Of a DNA stretch of 64,000 nt, positions 60,301 to 60,814 are shown piece by piece. The notes under the pieces are model-generated. The model saw nothing but the letters and a program-made list of their open reading frames with translations, was not told the origin of the DNA and ran no database searches. Position 1 is the stretch's first letter, and every line of letters begins with the position of its first letter. The DNA comes from Accumulibacter appositus (lineage in GTDB: Bacteria > Pseudomonadota > Gammaproteobacteria > Burkholderiales > Rhodocyclaceae): assembly GCF_035440685.1 (NCBI RefSeq), contig NZ_DAORMW010000004.1; one strand, written 5' to 3'. The position numbers and the translations under genes are program-made.

Positions 60301-60814
60301 GCTGGCCGGCACGGACCGCGACGGACTGCATGTCGTCGGCTACCTCGGCGACGCCGATGGCAACGGCAGCTGGGACCGGGCTGACCTGATGCTGATCCAG
60401 CGCCGGAGCATGAGGACGCACGACGTATTTGCCGCCTGGGCGCAGATCGATCCGCGCCTGGTCGCCGACGTCGATGCCGACGGCCTGGTCAGTGCGCGAG
60501 ATGCCTTCAGGATCCAGCAGACGATGAACGACGAGGCATGGCTGAAGCTTCCGGAACCGCCGCCCGGCCTGCCACTGACCTTTGCTGCGCGACAGGAGTG
60601 GCCAGTACCGCCAGCACCTGGGCAGACCCTGCAACAAATCGACTTCGGCGCAAACTTCGCCGGCTTTGCGATCGGCAGCGACGACCCGCGCTACCGGCGC
60701 GACAGCTGGAAGACATCCTTCGTCACCCAGTTGGCGAGCAACCCCACCGTCAGCCCGAACAGCCGTTTGCAGGTCACGCTAGAGGCGTCGCCGCAAGCAA
60801 CGCCGTCGACCTGA
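21302..60814 (+). CDS. Giant 13,170-aa LEPR-XLL multidomain surface protein with GH19-like and matrixin domains
   Basis: A single uninterrupted frame of 39.5 kb. ATG 21302 is chosen because GGGGGGA lies eight bases upstream; an in-frame TTG at 21278 is less likely. In order: LEPR-XLL motif (residues 91-101); about 32 PPC-like domains (to about 3550); 23 CARDB-like domains (to about 6575); a PPC and IPT-like segment; an unrecognised region (41690-43900); a propeller-like segment (44040-45010); about nine He_PIG/cadherin-like domains (45790-48760); an RHS-like segment (49410-50290); a dockerin-like EF pair (near 50560); a BIG2-like domain; a second propeller (53020-54290); a peptidoglycan-binding-like segment (55030-55165); a GH19 endolysin-like domain; a Big_9-like domain; a matrixin zinc site HEYGHAAGLDH (12188-12198); tandem-95- and PKD-like domains; a cohesin-like domain and a dockerin. 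No Sec signal or transporter genes are seen. Likely an exported adhesin or matrix scaffold with embedded hydrolases. Confidence 0.9.
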   Translation: MRKSAGSNSGPDSHDRGGQPEEQPPAPRPGQRDRPASAQPPLPSPEQSPAQPVLRPSLAALGAAFRHWQQARMTLKGAGPRGRLAEAKLHFEALEPRILLDAETSAGVLTLAGSIDVPGEQDHYHFSVDETRRIILDSLSERSDLSWRLDGPGGLVGQRPFSATDSPYATPPAYDLTPGHYQLRIDGKQDALGAYSLRVLDAASASAIAPDTPVGDVLEVGNQTAAYRFRASAGDSYLFKATAPASASLYGRLLDPFGRQEGSSFDARRDSERFTVQHSGEYLLLLEGAISNQAALAYEFTLQAIVDSVSPLRLGETQIAHIDQPGKVAHFTFDLAATTAVIFDHLSNASFAWSLSGPAGQQVARRVAGQSPLFDGLERLLLPPGSYTLSIERDGAGTGSLPFRLLAADSAQELVANDVTTGQLERATASQLYKIALNAGDKLFLEPRALAGGTLNWRLLDPWGVRVAGAPFRVTENPADTADTANPAAIAPPFTVTTSGEYWLLLDGTDSNAADATLTYAFALHAVPDLARPLTLGESIAASIVRAGQSTVFTFDLAGETQVAFAAQSLRPDIVWSLAGPRGREVSDRPFDHAEGSGDGASQLSILTLPAGDHQLTVRGIAAASGDFSFRLLDLAAAPIVSIDDRSSAVLSPANSTRAYRFLAQAGDQIALDNITDRSGSGDSGDSDGEEGVWRLLDRFGREVAEPTALPAAGQRSDARLLSSDGAYTLLLEGRVEVTTPRDGHFQLRRVGHLTPAELPDGEPLPLETLLAGLLPTANATRTYRFTLADDRQLVFDAQGGATSTVWSLQGPRGSEVESRPLYRSNATDSNPLLDLPAGDYALTVKGATATNSVSGDGAYAFRLLDSDRFPDLALGQRVLTMRVAAASTIGYRVSATAGSTLILDAVDSAGGVWRLLDPFGRQVALASGERITSPINIATTGRYTLLNDGYYGAKGASQVGFTLAPQSKVSAALVFNRPISVDSAGVGSVAEYRFTLDQASTLVFDALSGPLSGPTSAPSSRWMLAGPLGTVRGWTSFRDDQGQIFRLAPGDYLLTLDTFNPQDAEYRFRVLNADAAIDLPSVANINETIAAGETRLYRFTADAGQRAIVSRLKPAANANQKLSWQLWDPYGRPIASLGAASTETELPSSGEYLLAVFPDFGYQLPDLSPRPIAFAFALTTSRTAPLALNEAISGRIERAGEAVRYGFTLTAPSSLLIDTGQTGGADAGDFLWRLSGPRGEEVPPKAAAGNAPLNSFATTRSSVLSLPAGNYEFAVSSPTLATGSFSFRLLDTAELPLLPFESFIPLTLRPASEAQAFSLRVDEDTDFDFDFVFTPTITPTRDADWRILDGLGRALISGRMTESNELFKLPAGNYTFVVDGQQIDNRNDDSSNTSSDSYEFVLRRLRVESQEMALGSEVSGHIDQPGLVREYLFSIDSPTTLVLDALSDGDNLSWELRGPTELIHSTHTFGGQSTVKPIRLDAAGLYRLRLVPGFGSTYNFRFRLLDAGQAETLPLDSAQTLPLDPASRLRLFRIDGTAGDRLSLDVHSLSDGTASLQLLATDDLRRIFDTAADASDPAIVATLPRSGAYLLIVVGRSVADAPLTLRYTATLLSPKVATLSVGSETTGNTRLPELADQWQLSLDWPTRLLFDGLSGSGNRWTLRAADGSLLAAGVCDSNAFLALDAGAYTFAVEAKQGEDLGPYAFRLRDFGDAGTLSPNEEASGTLDAGHGAQLFRLPPANDGRPLTLAARSSDGAAGMLTLYDANGMLLDESALPFGQQIELDSATDGESFLVLEIDPLVATSLDYEFRVHQASPLRAQPGETLDGVLTHSGDRVRYRVSLPFAASLPTRAWVHDAGSRDIRWRLLAAGADPGSAAWWPDNDASHTELLAAGDYELIIEATDGQATYRLQLLAAELAEVLSPMDTNSQLANSRDAAIYRYDVRSAGDHRLQIATASAAPLRWTIYDASGRQVQSGDNLDINGDAARVHLVELGELEVGRFMVVLSGTAASNAEASAGDGIDFSLSLSPMRLLPGDRFSGQLSDDESLRSYSLQVAIGTHLQIHDQGSDAGVQWRIREAGAAPDSGDWFALGTAQPGKSDQEADSPDIIHLYPGNYALDLSADSGAAFSVHLIDLEQVPQLSIGETLASFAIGEQLKVFRLDSELHGQDLRLAIATELSTEEPAEELSWLLFDRWFGLLAQGSDTGPWIELPGERGSYTLELKRQAERVANGALNTHITLAASAPQSLQLDEVRAVSLDASNSYALTYAFSVTERSRIVVAALSEIWDVDYDIRDADDRQLANNYLGSMDHDLLELVPGDYQLRLYASSSPDDRAPSYDFSFRLLNTAGAEYPLLEPDREVAGILAPGEQQTQVYQLQARAGDLLTLEASSAKSFDRYGDSDASMGLFDPLGRRLAKHWLGDGALQATVEESGIYTLVVFGGGHLAEAVNYSIMATRDAGDEQVLLTSVPLVLGQEHSDTLADSSATSKAFSFTLDRSGLALIKGRTDDSNGAWQAHWVLRDAAGLLSGDHGYWNSDQASSEVLALAAGDYTLEVSLAYGPGGSIAVRVDSGANAIPIVVGHGVGERIRFGDSGASIYRVDLAAGDEYLLQAENRSEWSIHGPDFSLAYLLADDAVLRVVPSQDGSWYFVRRRDIADDSSVSVERPRPPMALDSRIEGQLSAAGEAQHHYRLRLTERKLLYLDVARADSPLRILFYQGSTALRAIYAYTTSRPLEPLLLEAGEYRIEVQTIAATSSDTHYAMRLFDLAEVPSLSVNSTASGRLQAGEAAIYAVDLSARTPLDYQAAELGGLYGWWRLLRSDGAQVAAGSLDKRGATAAAPPPGHYFLVWDSEQRSAAGGEAEYRFALKTAPVIALGDQVGGEAFAATASAAYRFELPRATRLLIDLARSEGDSAAFTWRISRDGQLIDQGRLASAAVLDDQLPIVELPAGSYRLDLTADTDLQHGDDFAFRLLDLAQAQALNLGAPISGERLAGQAAVFSFLAAAGDGLTLEEHSRDSERWWLLDEFGHELARGQGAGRAGPLARSGTYFLLRADGSETGSGDGASYRHFAFSVSSSEEFARSLALNNIVSTTLAAGGSLAYRFTTSDAATLWLSPLSAHFAAHIEVRSAAGWQVYAADSSAPANTAPRAIKLPAAGSYILELHDLSGGLAARQLRFALSKTDPLGEAARLLPGAPTSGSLSAGRVLDSYRFSIPEGRSFVFDGDASSASALRWRLLSADGVQQADGDARSQGPQLALAAGEYLLLIDGAADTSSGRPYTFTLRTPPATASNALPFVFGSPVDRTVASNSSTRYTLHLEQPSVLAFDNLSSGANLWWQLLDPAGVLLFSRRMLDPDTGTYASRINHARYRSGELAAGDYTLVLRNFGGTPESCSFRVLMLNDSPLLARDTPTVISTAPEAGSETFRFQARAGERYFFNVHDASSTSSSGAARAVAQWKLLDPLGRTVFQRSAMGVASVAFDHVESPSGQLIYRHSLRGVDQETPQLLVSGRYTLVIDGASAAADAVLPISFSLGLVAPVSTQTFDDFLRSRAAPDLTVSSVRVDESEPLRTGQAIILEWQLENRGSEPTTGNWHERIVVRNLDSGRVVADAYVPYDAAAPANGAIAVGDTRNRRHSLTLPGDDSAAGRLRLTVIADADNVIHESSVGGVNEGNNARSIEIDVVRAPASELHIENLAFAADSIFDPGAEVRVSWQTTNRGQLAAAPGWRERLELRNLSTRELVASLTVDDLASAEPLAIDASRDRSASLIWPSGRAAAGRFLLRVVPIVATANSTDAAQHAQPAELIQVVGPDLEIRNLRVVGIDNADVQAGGMVSVHWESWNVGRNSTVGEFPERIEITNLDSAQRLLDLSVPYNPLAATVCQPPGAIAPGEYREQSFSFRLPDGMRAVGTLEIRVSLDQDRSGLGVLFESTAAALAADAESNNSASVQLLSASSAYADLQIESFTAPATGISGTQISIDWQVANRGSADAEGDWNDQLIISRDTVIGNGDDILVGSFRHSGGLQIGESYARSATLALPFIAQGSVFLALRTDADQETIEPDTRADNSASAAFHLQLPAADLSVVEVTAPEFAGSGASADIRWRVRNEGNANSDLALWHDRLLLSSDATVDSGDIVVANVPHAGTLAPGESYLGEFTVTLPGVLSGRYFVLLDSDAGRRVAENGHTANNRAASTTPLRIEQTPVGDLAVSEVVGPTILRPGESASVSYRTRNVGSAAIGTAHPANTVSISWRDRIYLDQGAAGLREVASVLNSEPLAAGAAESRSVSFTLPTATAEGEFRWLVIADSDDRIDELTTDNNRATSAAAVRIVRSDLAITQVDYPGQQQSGATLHLEWQVQNLGAATLGTWSDRVSLTRDGVSLLSAERSHSGPVDAGASYLGSADLLVPVDFIGDYELLIVSDADAQLAERSRSNNRFAAPLHVQLAPHVDLVVDELTLNPEGALQPGETVTAHWLTSNQGNKATEQPWSESLQLLNADSQAVLASVDLASDGPLAAGASRSRSAQFTWPSGAAAAGRFALRVIVDAGAQLAEANPAGNAEINNRAELLRVTGPDLLPGNLRVEAADAGGIHAGAPLTLAWEVRNEGASATDAVFKERIRVRNVDADVVMLDTHLAFDPQASVDGQPAGPLLPGQQRQRHFYFSLPEGRKGSGRVEITLISDQSQNGVGAVFEHNLLGDAESNNSASVTFNSASRDYPDLRLESAHAPQRIVGGEFAEVSWSVTNHGAVDAAGGWNDQIILSSDAIIGNGDDLVIGSFRHEGGLGVGESYTQNVSQRMPLRSAGPYTLGIRTDSASEAEPDPGADNLGSAEPFELLTPIVDLSVITVDAPAMARSGEEVSISWQVLNLGNATSDRAQWNDRILLSADTHVSSDDLVLAGSLVHSGALGPGQDYRGQATLILPRDLAGDYFVLVETNANRSVNEGDRSSNNTAASTAALSISLTPTSDLTVSDVLGPSALRPGDSASVSYTLSNIGGAASSGAWRDRIYLEDGAGMLREVASLFNTAVLAAGSSVARSASFTLPTSLPDGEWRWLVKTDSDDSIHERGAENNNLARAGATLRIARVDLSVAILDPVTQVSSGEALRIEWRVRSEGGVALGSWTDQVFLAPADGSAPALRLAEIVRQGPLASGASYDASADILVPLDFSGAYELIVVSDAGNAIGDGQRGNNRSLAPLQVALSPYADLAVSDVSAPQTLIADPATLTVTWTVSNQGTGAGRFSSWSDRVLLSRDDILGNADDLLIGEYRHHGPLAAGESYSRSESIQLAARSSGRFSLFVVSDARHEVFENHAEANNIARLAQPVDVMPIAYADLQVTSVTTAGLAASGGPLTVNWEVVNKGIGSTDSAEWSDQVWLSRNADGSGVVAQFGNARHIGQLAVGAHYARSLEVTLPQGISGTHYLNVRTGGPFEFVFTDNNRGRSLALPVELSASPDLLVESIVAPASAQEGALIDVSWSVINQGEAAANGSWVDTVWLLPASGTGSAISLGSFSHQRSLAAGMRYTRSEQLRLPSRIEGLYRLKLITNARLGASGEQIYEHGAARQNNTLLAAETTAIALNARPDLRVASVIVPEQITAGTTTAIRYTISNLGAARANGRWTDKVYLSLDGKLSGDDHLLADMGNAGALAPGESYASETAPLDIPIRFRGEAHLIVVADGNFKLDEYPNDANNAYAARFTVDPVPFADLVTSQVVAPDQAVHGARIDVRYQVSNRGSATTRGEAAALDSWTDTIWLARDKRRPGAHKGDILLGSFTHVGHLGVGESYLGAVRVTLPDALRSGEYFLSVWSDTYDVILEDTLATNINSDDPTQIDNNNYQARAISVLGTTPPDLRVSEIVAPATVAIGESYRFSFRVENRGDAFNGRWTDSVYLADSADWDAASEIWHLADYAQTRSLGFGESYSVSQTLQLAPWIKGRYLIVRTDSGRHVAEADESNNARASASQLSAEAADLRVSEVRAQPDDAGDTDNPRHFSGEETTLTWTVTNFGAPVWSGTRSWVDTLYLSRDPSFIAERAIPLGSVVHANVGGLASNASYTGTARLRLPVGADGEYYVYVITDAESDVANPGMRRARSELSSGGSLAGSSAWYAGANQASAANPRPGSVFEGLRNDNNVGRGSLAITYREPDLQVDNIRLALAEGQGEAFSGQPLTISWTVSNRGSRETRSNSWVDGIYLSRDASLDYSDHALQSYAVQLNDNGQAKPLRPGESYTASLTTTLPASISGDFHILVNTDSAIFADRYSSQASSIRDGLPPLARFGDAAGKIREFADEGNNLASTPLAISLATPPDLQLAEVRAPERVIAGQTFSVGYRVVNGGGDTPADQGRWYDLVYLSRDRFLDLKQDRYLGYREHSGGLAAGGSYEASLRVSTPPEMHGPWYVFVISDPAGAWGGGEFGRLREFGGEQNNALAAMQPLLIEVPPPADLVVTNVIMPTSASVGEAIRIDFSITNQSSNAAWGRWTDAIYLSADNQWDLGDQLLGKLDHDSGATGLAGKASYTGTLSASLPALKDGSWRVIVRPDLYDEVFEGDEGSISDGIAGPSLPPGEANNRSASGGTLQVSVPEMQVGTPLQTTLSPGQARLYKVAVAAGETLRVSLDVNAETVGYEASNELYLRYGDLPGSYAFDAAYERPLSANQEVWLPSTRAGDYYVLLRSRQGAANTPVTLRADLLPLSITRISPDQGGSGSTDNGGNPVNQSPLWVSVDIEGAHFKPGALVKLSRPGVHELEPERWQVLDATRIRAIFDLRDVPLGLYDLSVINPDGQRVTEAQRFLVERSIEADVSIGIGGPRTLTPGENGLYSVSLQSLSNVDTPYVRFDLGVPEMGYSEEVLNGIALPYLIVGSNVGGRPDGVSLDTAGNTQTYGPTPSSGTGRPDIPWASLDGALNTNGVNLLPGYALDVAAGGYVGMSFNVQTYPGLAEWLAYDFEGLRDKLYALRPEWQEQGLLDGGVHDLDRIADGLARKFLAKNPDEHLLKIEKLAMPFRFDIAGAATPLTRDEFVAEQLEHAGRLRAAILADATAAASLAALAADPGQWVVGWLGALEAAGLLRPIDEAPPIRSHPKVVSLNSTLASGILLARGGDAYRTQGDLLGFFATVQKWYGDTATFAGDPQAAIAPVDYEEYRQDLAGFVEIPVPRLAEPVDYDRQASQATHFINFNVFAGGLGELEYLRHIGVLDAEFNPVPGQTLDLTRYLQQAASDSASAGLLSVRGPQAALGSDGNSYVPGGTPLPYTLDFSMPDGAPAGQLRVLTQLDASLDARAFRLGDLKLGDINVHLPAGKASFQGDFDFSGSKGFVLRVSAGIDVATRTATWLLQAIDPQTGEVLHHATRGLLAAATGEPSDSRAPQRASLSYSVSAHDGALSGVDIATSARLFIDQAPPIDSAPSVVKLDADAPRTTLAVSVLGDNALGAPTFDVRWQAADTLMTSIAPSTAGAEFAGGGGTSGVKSVTLYVAEDGSDFRIWQRQVEPTIGQAIFTGSAGKRYEFLAVATDRAGNREAASVARAVLPDDGARQEVLDAIGVNESLQTTPELPLATADRSYPANALFAEASRLLPGQVASSQSSDLRSVLAPFSLRGFAGGYTASDADIGAQALLELPDHSFLASAGRERNQVFHLGRNGEAGTAAAATEATYATTAASNADTNPRLTPLFTLDAPILDMAVDRLGQLWLTTGAELLQVDLASGQVIERHSGPGGDPLTHALAIDPGSGRIYVSSGNGIEIFDPGESDRSRAWRHFSNQRVGDLAFAADGRLWAVKWSGGEITAAQLQASSEIVSFPLDGRSAGRAELEYRLAGVVDSIAFGAAGTALDGLLFASNKLRQRAVAAGAASNTETTSRPQQSPLWMIELDSRRALQVASGGSRGASVVATADGRILIAQTTRIDEISRYRAPLVQAITVPDGALLPLPLKQIGVVFDQAMWLGAMADGSAAAADARSVLNPANFTLSALSAPGSSAGSSIHPDTVRWEASSRTAWLEVSGLSAGEYQIDIAASLQSASETPLASGYASRFTALADMSSRLQLDFSNTRANRASGEISYEVSVTNVGNDEIRGPLLLLLDAGRYFTEAIAGAQAAAEAPSEQSGHGQQHSELWTIDLSAALQALGGRLAVGASIAGQTVRVTPASELAPRAGLVELLKGNFGHGVYAFPQENLPPTLAVADELDGERLTPASVGEEWSATLEAIDADGTRFWWQLVEAPVGVTLTPVAELTSSEQGSHAIATLRWTPPASADASTRLVVRVEDGRGGVALREFLLPVIGGNRAPVIEGAYDLSIAEGESLSLPLLAADADGDRVTLAMRNLPYGAVFDAASSVLSWTPGYDQAGVWEAVTVIASDGKTRSSSTFTITVDQAYAQPVLAAVAAQSLREGEAWALQLAASVPGMIAGQAQADGTTLSLEYGARWLPGGATLDAQSGRFAWTPGFDQHGTYRVPISVVATWTSPSGQTKRSVVGRELVLNVANANGAPVFAAPETWRVLEGQPLRISVFAFDPDNPAFEPRLRMRPGSEAIGPEIGPESAAPTISYQLSGLPAGAIFDAETMEILWTPNDTQAGTYSVVVTATDDGDGTGMPALSQMTLPIVVSNANRAPQIGDLGNAFVDAGSVLEIPFSVRDLDGNPIAISISGLPRFASYTQLPPAATGPDDDPSAAQLRGSIRFAPGAGDRGDYTLTITASDDGDGRATEVLSEARSFVLSVRSLSEAPRIAAPQQVVALVGQPLSVAIIASDLDQDPLTWTSTGLPLGAELIPASQYGLATLRWTPSADDLGSRDIELIVTDSGLPPQDGGFGNPEQPLPNVSRHPLRILVRAENAAPELLGVLVNGQPLADSSSASGDASALQINAREGQALALEVFAQDSDADALHWRVAGLPRGMRFSADGPRAAFDWTPDLFAAQDGSDPDPGAVRPGHWRFNVSANDGMATLSRDIEIVVANANQAPRILPMPLQLINEGETLAFTVVAADADRDAVQLSLVHDQETPPGVSFNASNGRFEWTPENVVDNSSGDSRSYTLNFRANDGRGADNSISTQSVQLRVFDVNRRPQISVGNHAVLIGDTLSLPVVFGSASDGISLSDPDGATQSAALAISFSGLPEGAHYDADSQRLIWTPGAGQVGDFVVGATVSDGQARNRTASAVFTLRVVAEATANAPKILVSTTPATPALPGQTILASVRADAWSGIAQLAVAVRGPAVDSGSDPANWQSVALDSAGRIRLRASQPGLIEIRVIATDRDGFSASHSQTLRIKDPADTAAPQLAWSGAMSAASADAVPYELRASTALSANIVETQLMGWQLQIAALGSNRWQTLAEAETPAISVAQTLSLATLDPQKLDNGLYQLRLTAWDLAGRSSEIASRLIIDSAHKTFTSHSQADATLTLAGHSLAFARHWREPPRDGTPADKRGDFGNWTLPLLASQLSSDQPTSLANGAIAPWSLGARVWLSIPADRADADAGLAQLSFTLGAKNERLGDEAGAPQAWRPSFSSDRGWTLQAHADLEHSGADNLQRQGDRLYERDSGLPWVPSAYTLTAPDGTRYMLDAQGTIERISFTDGQAWLLSDAGIVAVNGTFEERVDLQRDSAGRIVRLTAPDGSGGTTAIVYRYDSAGRLILVRHLDDDDLGTPIAYGAAGQLLTDRLTANLGAIVNWADSSTWAGELRADQVVSLAFSVRESEIASTIHTPGAQGAVILALETRLPADSQLEVVGAQMLGSSTANGKVTQLLRVGEAGSKLIRLSGSGAAQLRLSVAGDLDRDGRVDAADSQAWEQAAATQDPLGDIDGDGRIGSADRQLLVANSGFKANQAPTASNTANGAPTTPTTPITPNTLKTHTGLSTRGALSDIAEDLEGDALFWRILGSTHGSARLEASGQEVSFTPEAGYSGVATLTLQADDGFAAGAPIELSINISDARLLQLHLAPLPALLSGQFARLQAIADFTDERAVAITDPAYLTLRATDLTHLGGSSPPPLRVDDAHDLIHATGIGPALLILERIDVDGRLIQAAAAINVGAAAQLFDPDSENETAYADEETLPIEPDVYPGTLTLMPGDTRQLKVHLLEPGSEQRIDIHTPRQTNFAGTPETLETYLDAETGESFDILMPATPPVFSGTRYIVADASIASLSEDGLITALQPGEVTVSIIHLASAVDPYGGISEQRIGQTDIRLRVQAAALTDDDPSTDAPAGIAIAADQGGVVQAASGETVLIGAGALRDDTLVSIQRIDVAELLAKTGMAAPEPELLQTLAAFRLELGEQASSVPVQLAIPLQDDSGVEAGDEVLFLRRGTAPDVTGALQDKWWLLDNGFVGTDAQGRLVARTASPPYNGVSASGDLILVKTRTDHQTGAVSVRGNGLNVFALTTNSLAISMAGNLANGGLAGAGAANDLIGLFAGMSEIYAINLDFGGVYQVVPVQKNIDDGELTLSIAPPAASGSGTLDTSSSPRISELKMLASGKLQLTLEGLQAQAAPGMAAQPTALRLWVSPNPLRIDAQGKARSKDWHDDSQTRHEGMRLWQKLVDLAAVTPGASRMTVEVELPPQLALGLHVLTVQRMLQTVDRSNPGASRWLANGEPGSVTLEGQSDFSVVTLANKIQIFRDGQIVNELPYLDANGNPVVGGGSKTDQMAFSLDNRLLFVAGARGNIHVIDTATMRPATSFSVGTANISSLAVSGQSLYVAEGGQYAPTGSYRLLRVNIDETSADFLASQQIDLPASVSGQNAPYGYIDLALTHGAHSYLAVTASKQSVGVAMALSQPDSGNVFILDLNQLRESNGRLTATAADAFLQVDFPTREGKGPQYISSAGIKGNTLRLLLSNALDHNAGLATITVELSDLGRLQGTPTFKQIPMSGALPGMNRLDGSYQLNIQRAQSPAVIVAHKGAEYALVADYFFDFVDPLYALDEPQNGPRQMGGKIGIVRNPFGATPEYLGATSPIIDANFSRLQLTDAGKTLWADIRYWPTIGEPPPPSGLLVWDLAELIAAAERNSLARQATPRPLPIDRERVGSITTQVVAPSKLDLADSPQLTSGWIYGMAASQLLKPDRVEFTAPVDGGQFLKAAIEPDKDGKVPGINYGDIARIDLFKLIRDQYPSTLADFKDTDLNINWENIEVGGAAQLVKDTNGFVLTAERQDGFTAAEAATRESYQGLQAVNTDAGKKTLRDSGILFLAPTMDVDRLRNGERLPDGDITISIKGYDKDEPEKRLLLKLRAVDYTKAAGTVFFGDRPLNNPGYHPFEGVAGLSAKKDAENDLLDIWRVEQRLKYLGFGLSAVNTTGEITVNGAIDDAEHIALRQFEQIVEGKPEYTLTFTEKITVKGKIETTTKPLPPVTLSSDDAAWLNAYNAPHWLKFFPPGNRQLVGWDDKTDQTKPTKAMGTSWVFDLMVAAQAENETSEGVRRPNLWFAGTNDLGNRLGLGINTNYISTPNQKHVSGNEIITGVVPKTPPSTTMNAEAYNNSTWDYANSTRIAELLLNPHLSNFDAATRTFGQNPSNGTTADPEPNRQNEALLDFIVVYASTQTNGNRESITIWNGDAATIRTALFGEGNMANGIIDQKALLIGGTALSIGSQMTAKSLGKAMGNQRGVNYDDWLAPLERAMLEFDIVTPKRISAFLAQINQESGGLSNLRESFNYSQDNLASAFSYLRTHTSLDAHGNTRTLAQLLGRQTGERTVPQDRQIRIANTAYSSEANSELQNGNAESGDGWRFKGRGVKQITGRGNYQAFADYLSNHPVAGQPTGAELMRNPDLLASNRDFAARSAGWFWRLGSSASNLNKRADRLNFSKSGAERVIFDGISAGIGRKAHTERWNKYTSNVDLVQTGGNTYESLRQALSRLGFSTSGRKDYESQFGITLRPPTLQAVSTPLESRLTALVGTDLIARQSDSINSISSSALTMEIRAPRILVQPEPYFSHGGNSMAALDYVDHSASNSPIVTIAQAETRKKDRARIQRNMGICHVVPNIPSQYLHTASGTYPRQVPVFPYFEASLYFTQYEGHDIRKWYGNTGPFDRSSISIISTPAHGILLPAKCDEHRAYCEHKAFYYKPNDGYFGEDSAVIDAEVNGWKVRLNYQFHSLDTSNYRDEEVCASSGGYSIWKISQSPIDVERMDVYEWYGYNTISKMLAGGSSVPLTYQDLAGSTLGQVIGDRERTRITLDSTAAGYGWFIDLTPSDNAEFLPTSNPFEWIARPGSEAEGRMDLLTVLLHEYGHAAGLDHSADSHDLMASTLLPGVRRLPSATELIALRGLLTGTDSAPVPYDPDTPPGAPLPLSRNVGSLRLSRLRPSEPGDPTADTRKAALTQFSIVANPTLLDRAFIDGTGWSTSGEVVFVPGSATLKETASSQTRLNQAFVLGTNDRTLSFTLADIALDDLDAAPDDAFEVALIDASSGLSLLGGTGLTGSDAILNLQADGSEHTAAGVTTRRNADGSLSVIVDLTGIATGTVVNLSFDLIGFGRGAAAASSQVSIRDLHIGGGQRLEARDVVATTAEDTPVSIDVMGNDFTGDFADNPGSETDGIIPALVPILMDGPSHGDVLVNTDHHFIYSPHADWHGDDQFTYRLRGNGVESNLATVRLIVTPVNDAPTLAEISTTSALTLLEGEHFTAKASGADVDAGDTLRYSLDAAPTGAVIDPNTGAIDWRASDGDASYDFSVRVSDVAGESATRQFTLNVLNVAPTLRAGGLQATYANEDFTLELSSSDPGDDRISSWRIDWGDGQIDEINGINGINDIADTDSFGNPIHVRHHYAGLLGEVHIRATASDEDGSYTLEPLAVAVLPLPLQVSSFSYDSGGFAVRFNDAFDASQIELYDLLLTGASTTGFLRAGSAGVVNGSLIIDPDYRGLRYMIAGGGLLADTYRLTLKSGPQAFHSAWSDLDGNSDGIAGDDYQISFALDGPPATQLSLPDFMRGPGQAVDVPPAGEHLPLTLLSPGQVQHLSFIIRFDPALLEVSAVLPGIGLPADAVLTIDRSVAAELRVNIESETAIAAGTVTLLNLVASVPVTAPYGAQHILDIQQVVINAQSLAGTDRDGLHVVGYLGDADGNGSWDRADLMLIQRRSMRTHDVFAAWAQIDPRLVADVDADGLVSARDAFRIQQTMNDEAWLKLPEPPPGLPLTFAARQEWPVPPAPGQTLQQIDFGANFAGFAIGSDDPRYRRDSWKTSFVTQLASNPTVSPNSRLQVTLEASPQATPST
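21572..21604 (+). other. LEPR-XLL motif of giant protein
   Basis: Residues 91-101 read FEALEPRILLD. LEPR-XLL is a short N-terminal signature known from very large repetitive secreted proteins; its function is not established. The left-edge gene has FESLEQRLLLS. Confidence 0.85.
21635..31945 (+). repeat. About 32 alternating PPC-like domains (A-B pairs)
   Basis: Units of about 107 residues end in patterns such as YSFRLLD. Two types alternate. A-units carry a W-x-L-x-GP-x-G core and end in FRLLD. B-units carry a WRLLDPFGR core and an SGEYLLLLEG-like strand. I counted 32 unit ends by eye, about 16 A-B pairs. The fold assignment (pre-peptidase C-terminal-like beta sandwich) is by motif pattern. 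Confidence 0.75.
31960..41030 (+). repeat. Block of 23 CARDB-like domains
   Basis: Each unit of about 130 residues begins with a PDLxVxxV-like strand, then WxVxNxG, a WxDxVYLSxD strand, a GESYxxSxxxxLP turn and ends with an NN-containing strand. This is the CARDB (cell adhesion related, found in bacteria) pattern. I counted 23 beginnings by eye. Confidence 0.8.
32370..36920 (+). repeat. Higher-order duplication of six CARDB units (2,283-bp period)
   Basis: CARDB units 2-7 and 8-13 match one-to-one in special features. Examples are the WPSG-AAAGRF strand in units 2 and 8, the AESNNSASV ending in units 3 and 9, and the IIGNGDD strand in units 4 and 10. The start of unit 3 (32735) and unit 9 (35018) are 2,283 bp apart, exactly 761 codons. 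Confidence 0.75.
45790..48760 (+). repeat. About nine He_PIG / cadherin-like domains
   Basis: Units open with NRAPVI-, NGAPVF-, NRAPQI- or NQAPRI-like strands followed by EGE-x-L and DxDGD calcium-site-like stretches, and contain a GAxFDAxxxxLxWTP strand. This is the putative-Ig/dystroglycan-cadherin-like pattern of bacterial surface proteins. Confidence 0.75.
49410..50290 (+). other. RHS/YD-like segment within giant protein
   Basis: The stretch contains RDSGLPWVPSAYTLTAPDGT, a YMLDAQGTIERIS strand and YRYDSAGRLILVRH, which resemble RHS/YD-repeat shells. Only a short run is present, not a full toxin-encapsulating barrel, and no C-terminal toxin follows directly. Confidence 0.5.
56023..56766 (+). 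other. GH19 endolysin/chitinase-like domain in giant protein
   Basis: Residues about 11,575-11,822 match the GH19 lysozyme/chitinase pattern: ISAFLAQINQESGGLSNLRE with the probable catalytic glutamate at residue 11,605, FNYSQDNLASAF, then GWRFKGRGVKQITGRGNYQA and a WFWRLGSS-like strand. Phage endolysins of this family cut peptidoglycan and plant-type enzymes cut chitin. A peptidoglycan-binding-like segment (55030-55165) lies upstream. Activity is inferred. Confidence 0.75.
56994..57007 (+). promoter_or_regulatory. Internal Shine-Dalgarno and in-frame ATG within giant gene
   Basis: GGAGG at about 56993-56997 is followed by AAACAGT and ATG at 57005, which is in frame with the giant protein (residue 11,902). 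The downstream cassettes start in the same way. It could direct internal initiation of a 1,269-aa C-terminal product, or be a relic of a formerly separate gene. Confidence 0.5.
57707..57811 (+). repeat. Conserved 105-bp block R1 (inside giant gene)
   Basis: 35 codons reading ITLDSTAAGYGWFID and onward to NAEFLPTSNPFEWIA. In this copy the matrixin zinc motif HEYGHAAGLDH follows 51 codons after the start of the block. Three further copies lie downstream of the giant gene. Confidence 0.85.
57850..57940 (+). other. Matrixin-like metzincin zinc site in giant protein
   Basis: VLLHEYGHAAGLDHS contains the full HExxHxxGxxH zinc ligand set, followed by a Met-turn-like DLMASTLLPG. This is the matrixin/peptidase M10-type active site. 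The preceding conserved block is part of the same domain by position. Confidence 0.8.
59985..60540 (+). other. Cohesin-like domain followed by type I-like dockerin
   Basis: QHLSFIIRFDPALLEVSAV has the cohesin pattern (FDPALL strand). Then GDADGNGSWDRADL and ADVDADGLVSARDAFRIQ form the two EF-hand-like calcium loops of a dockerin. Both lie at the C-terminus of the giant protein. Confidence 0.7.
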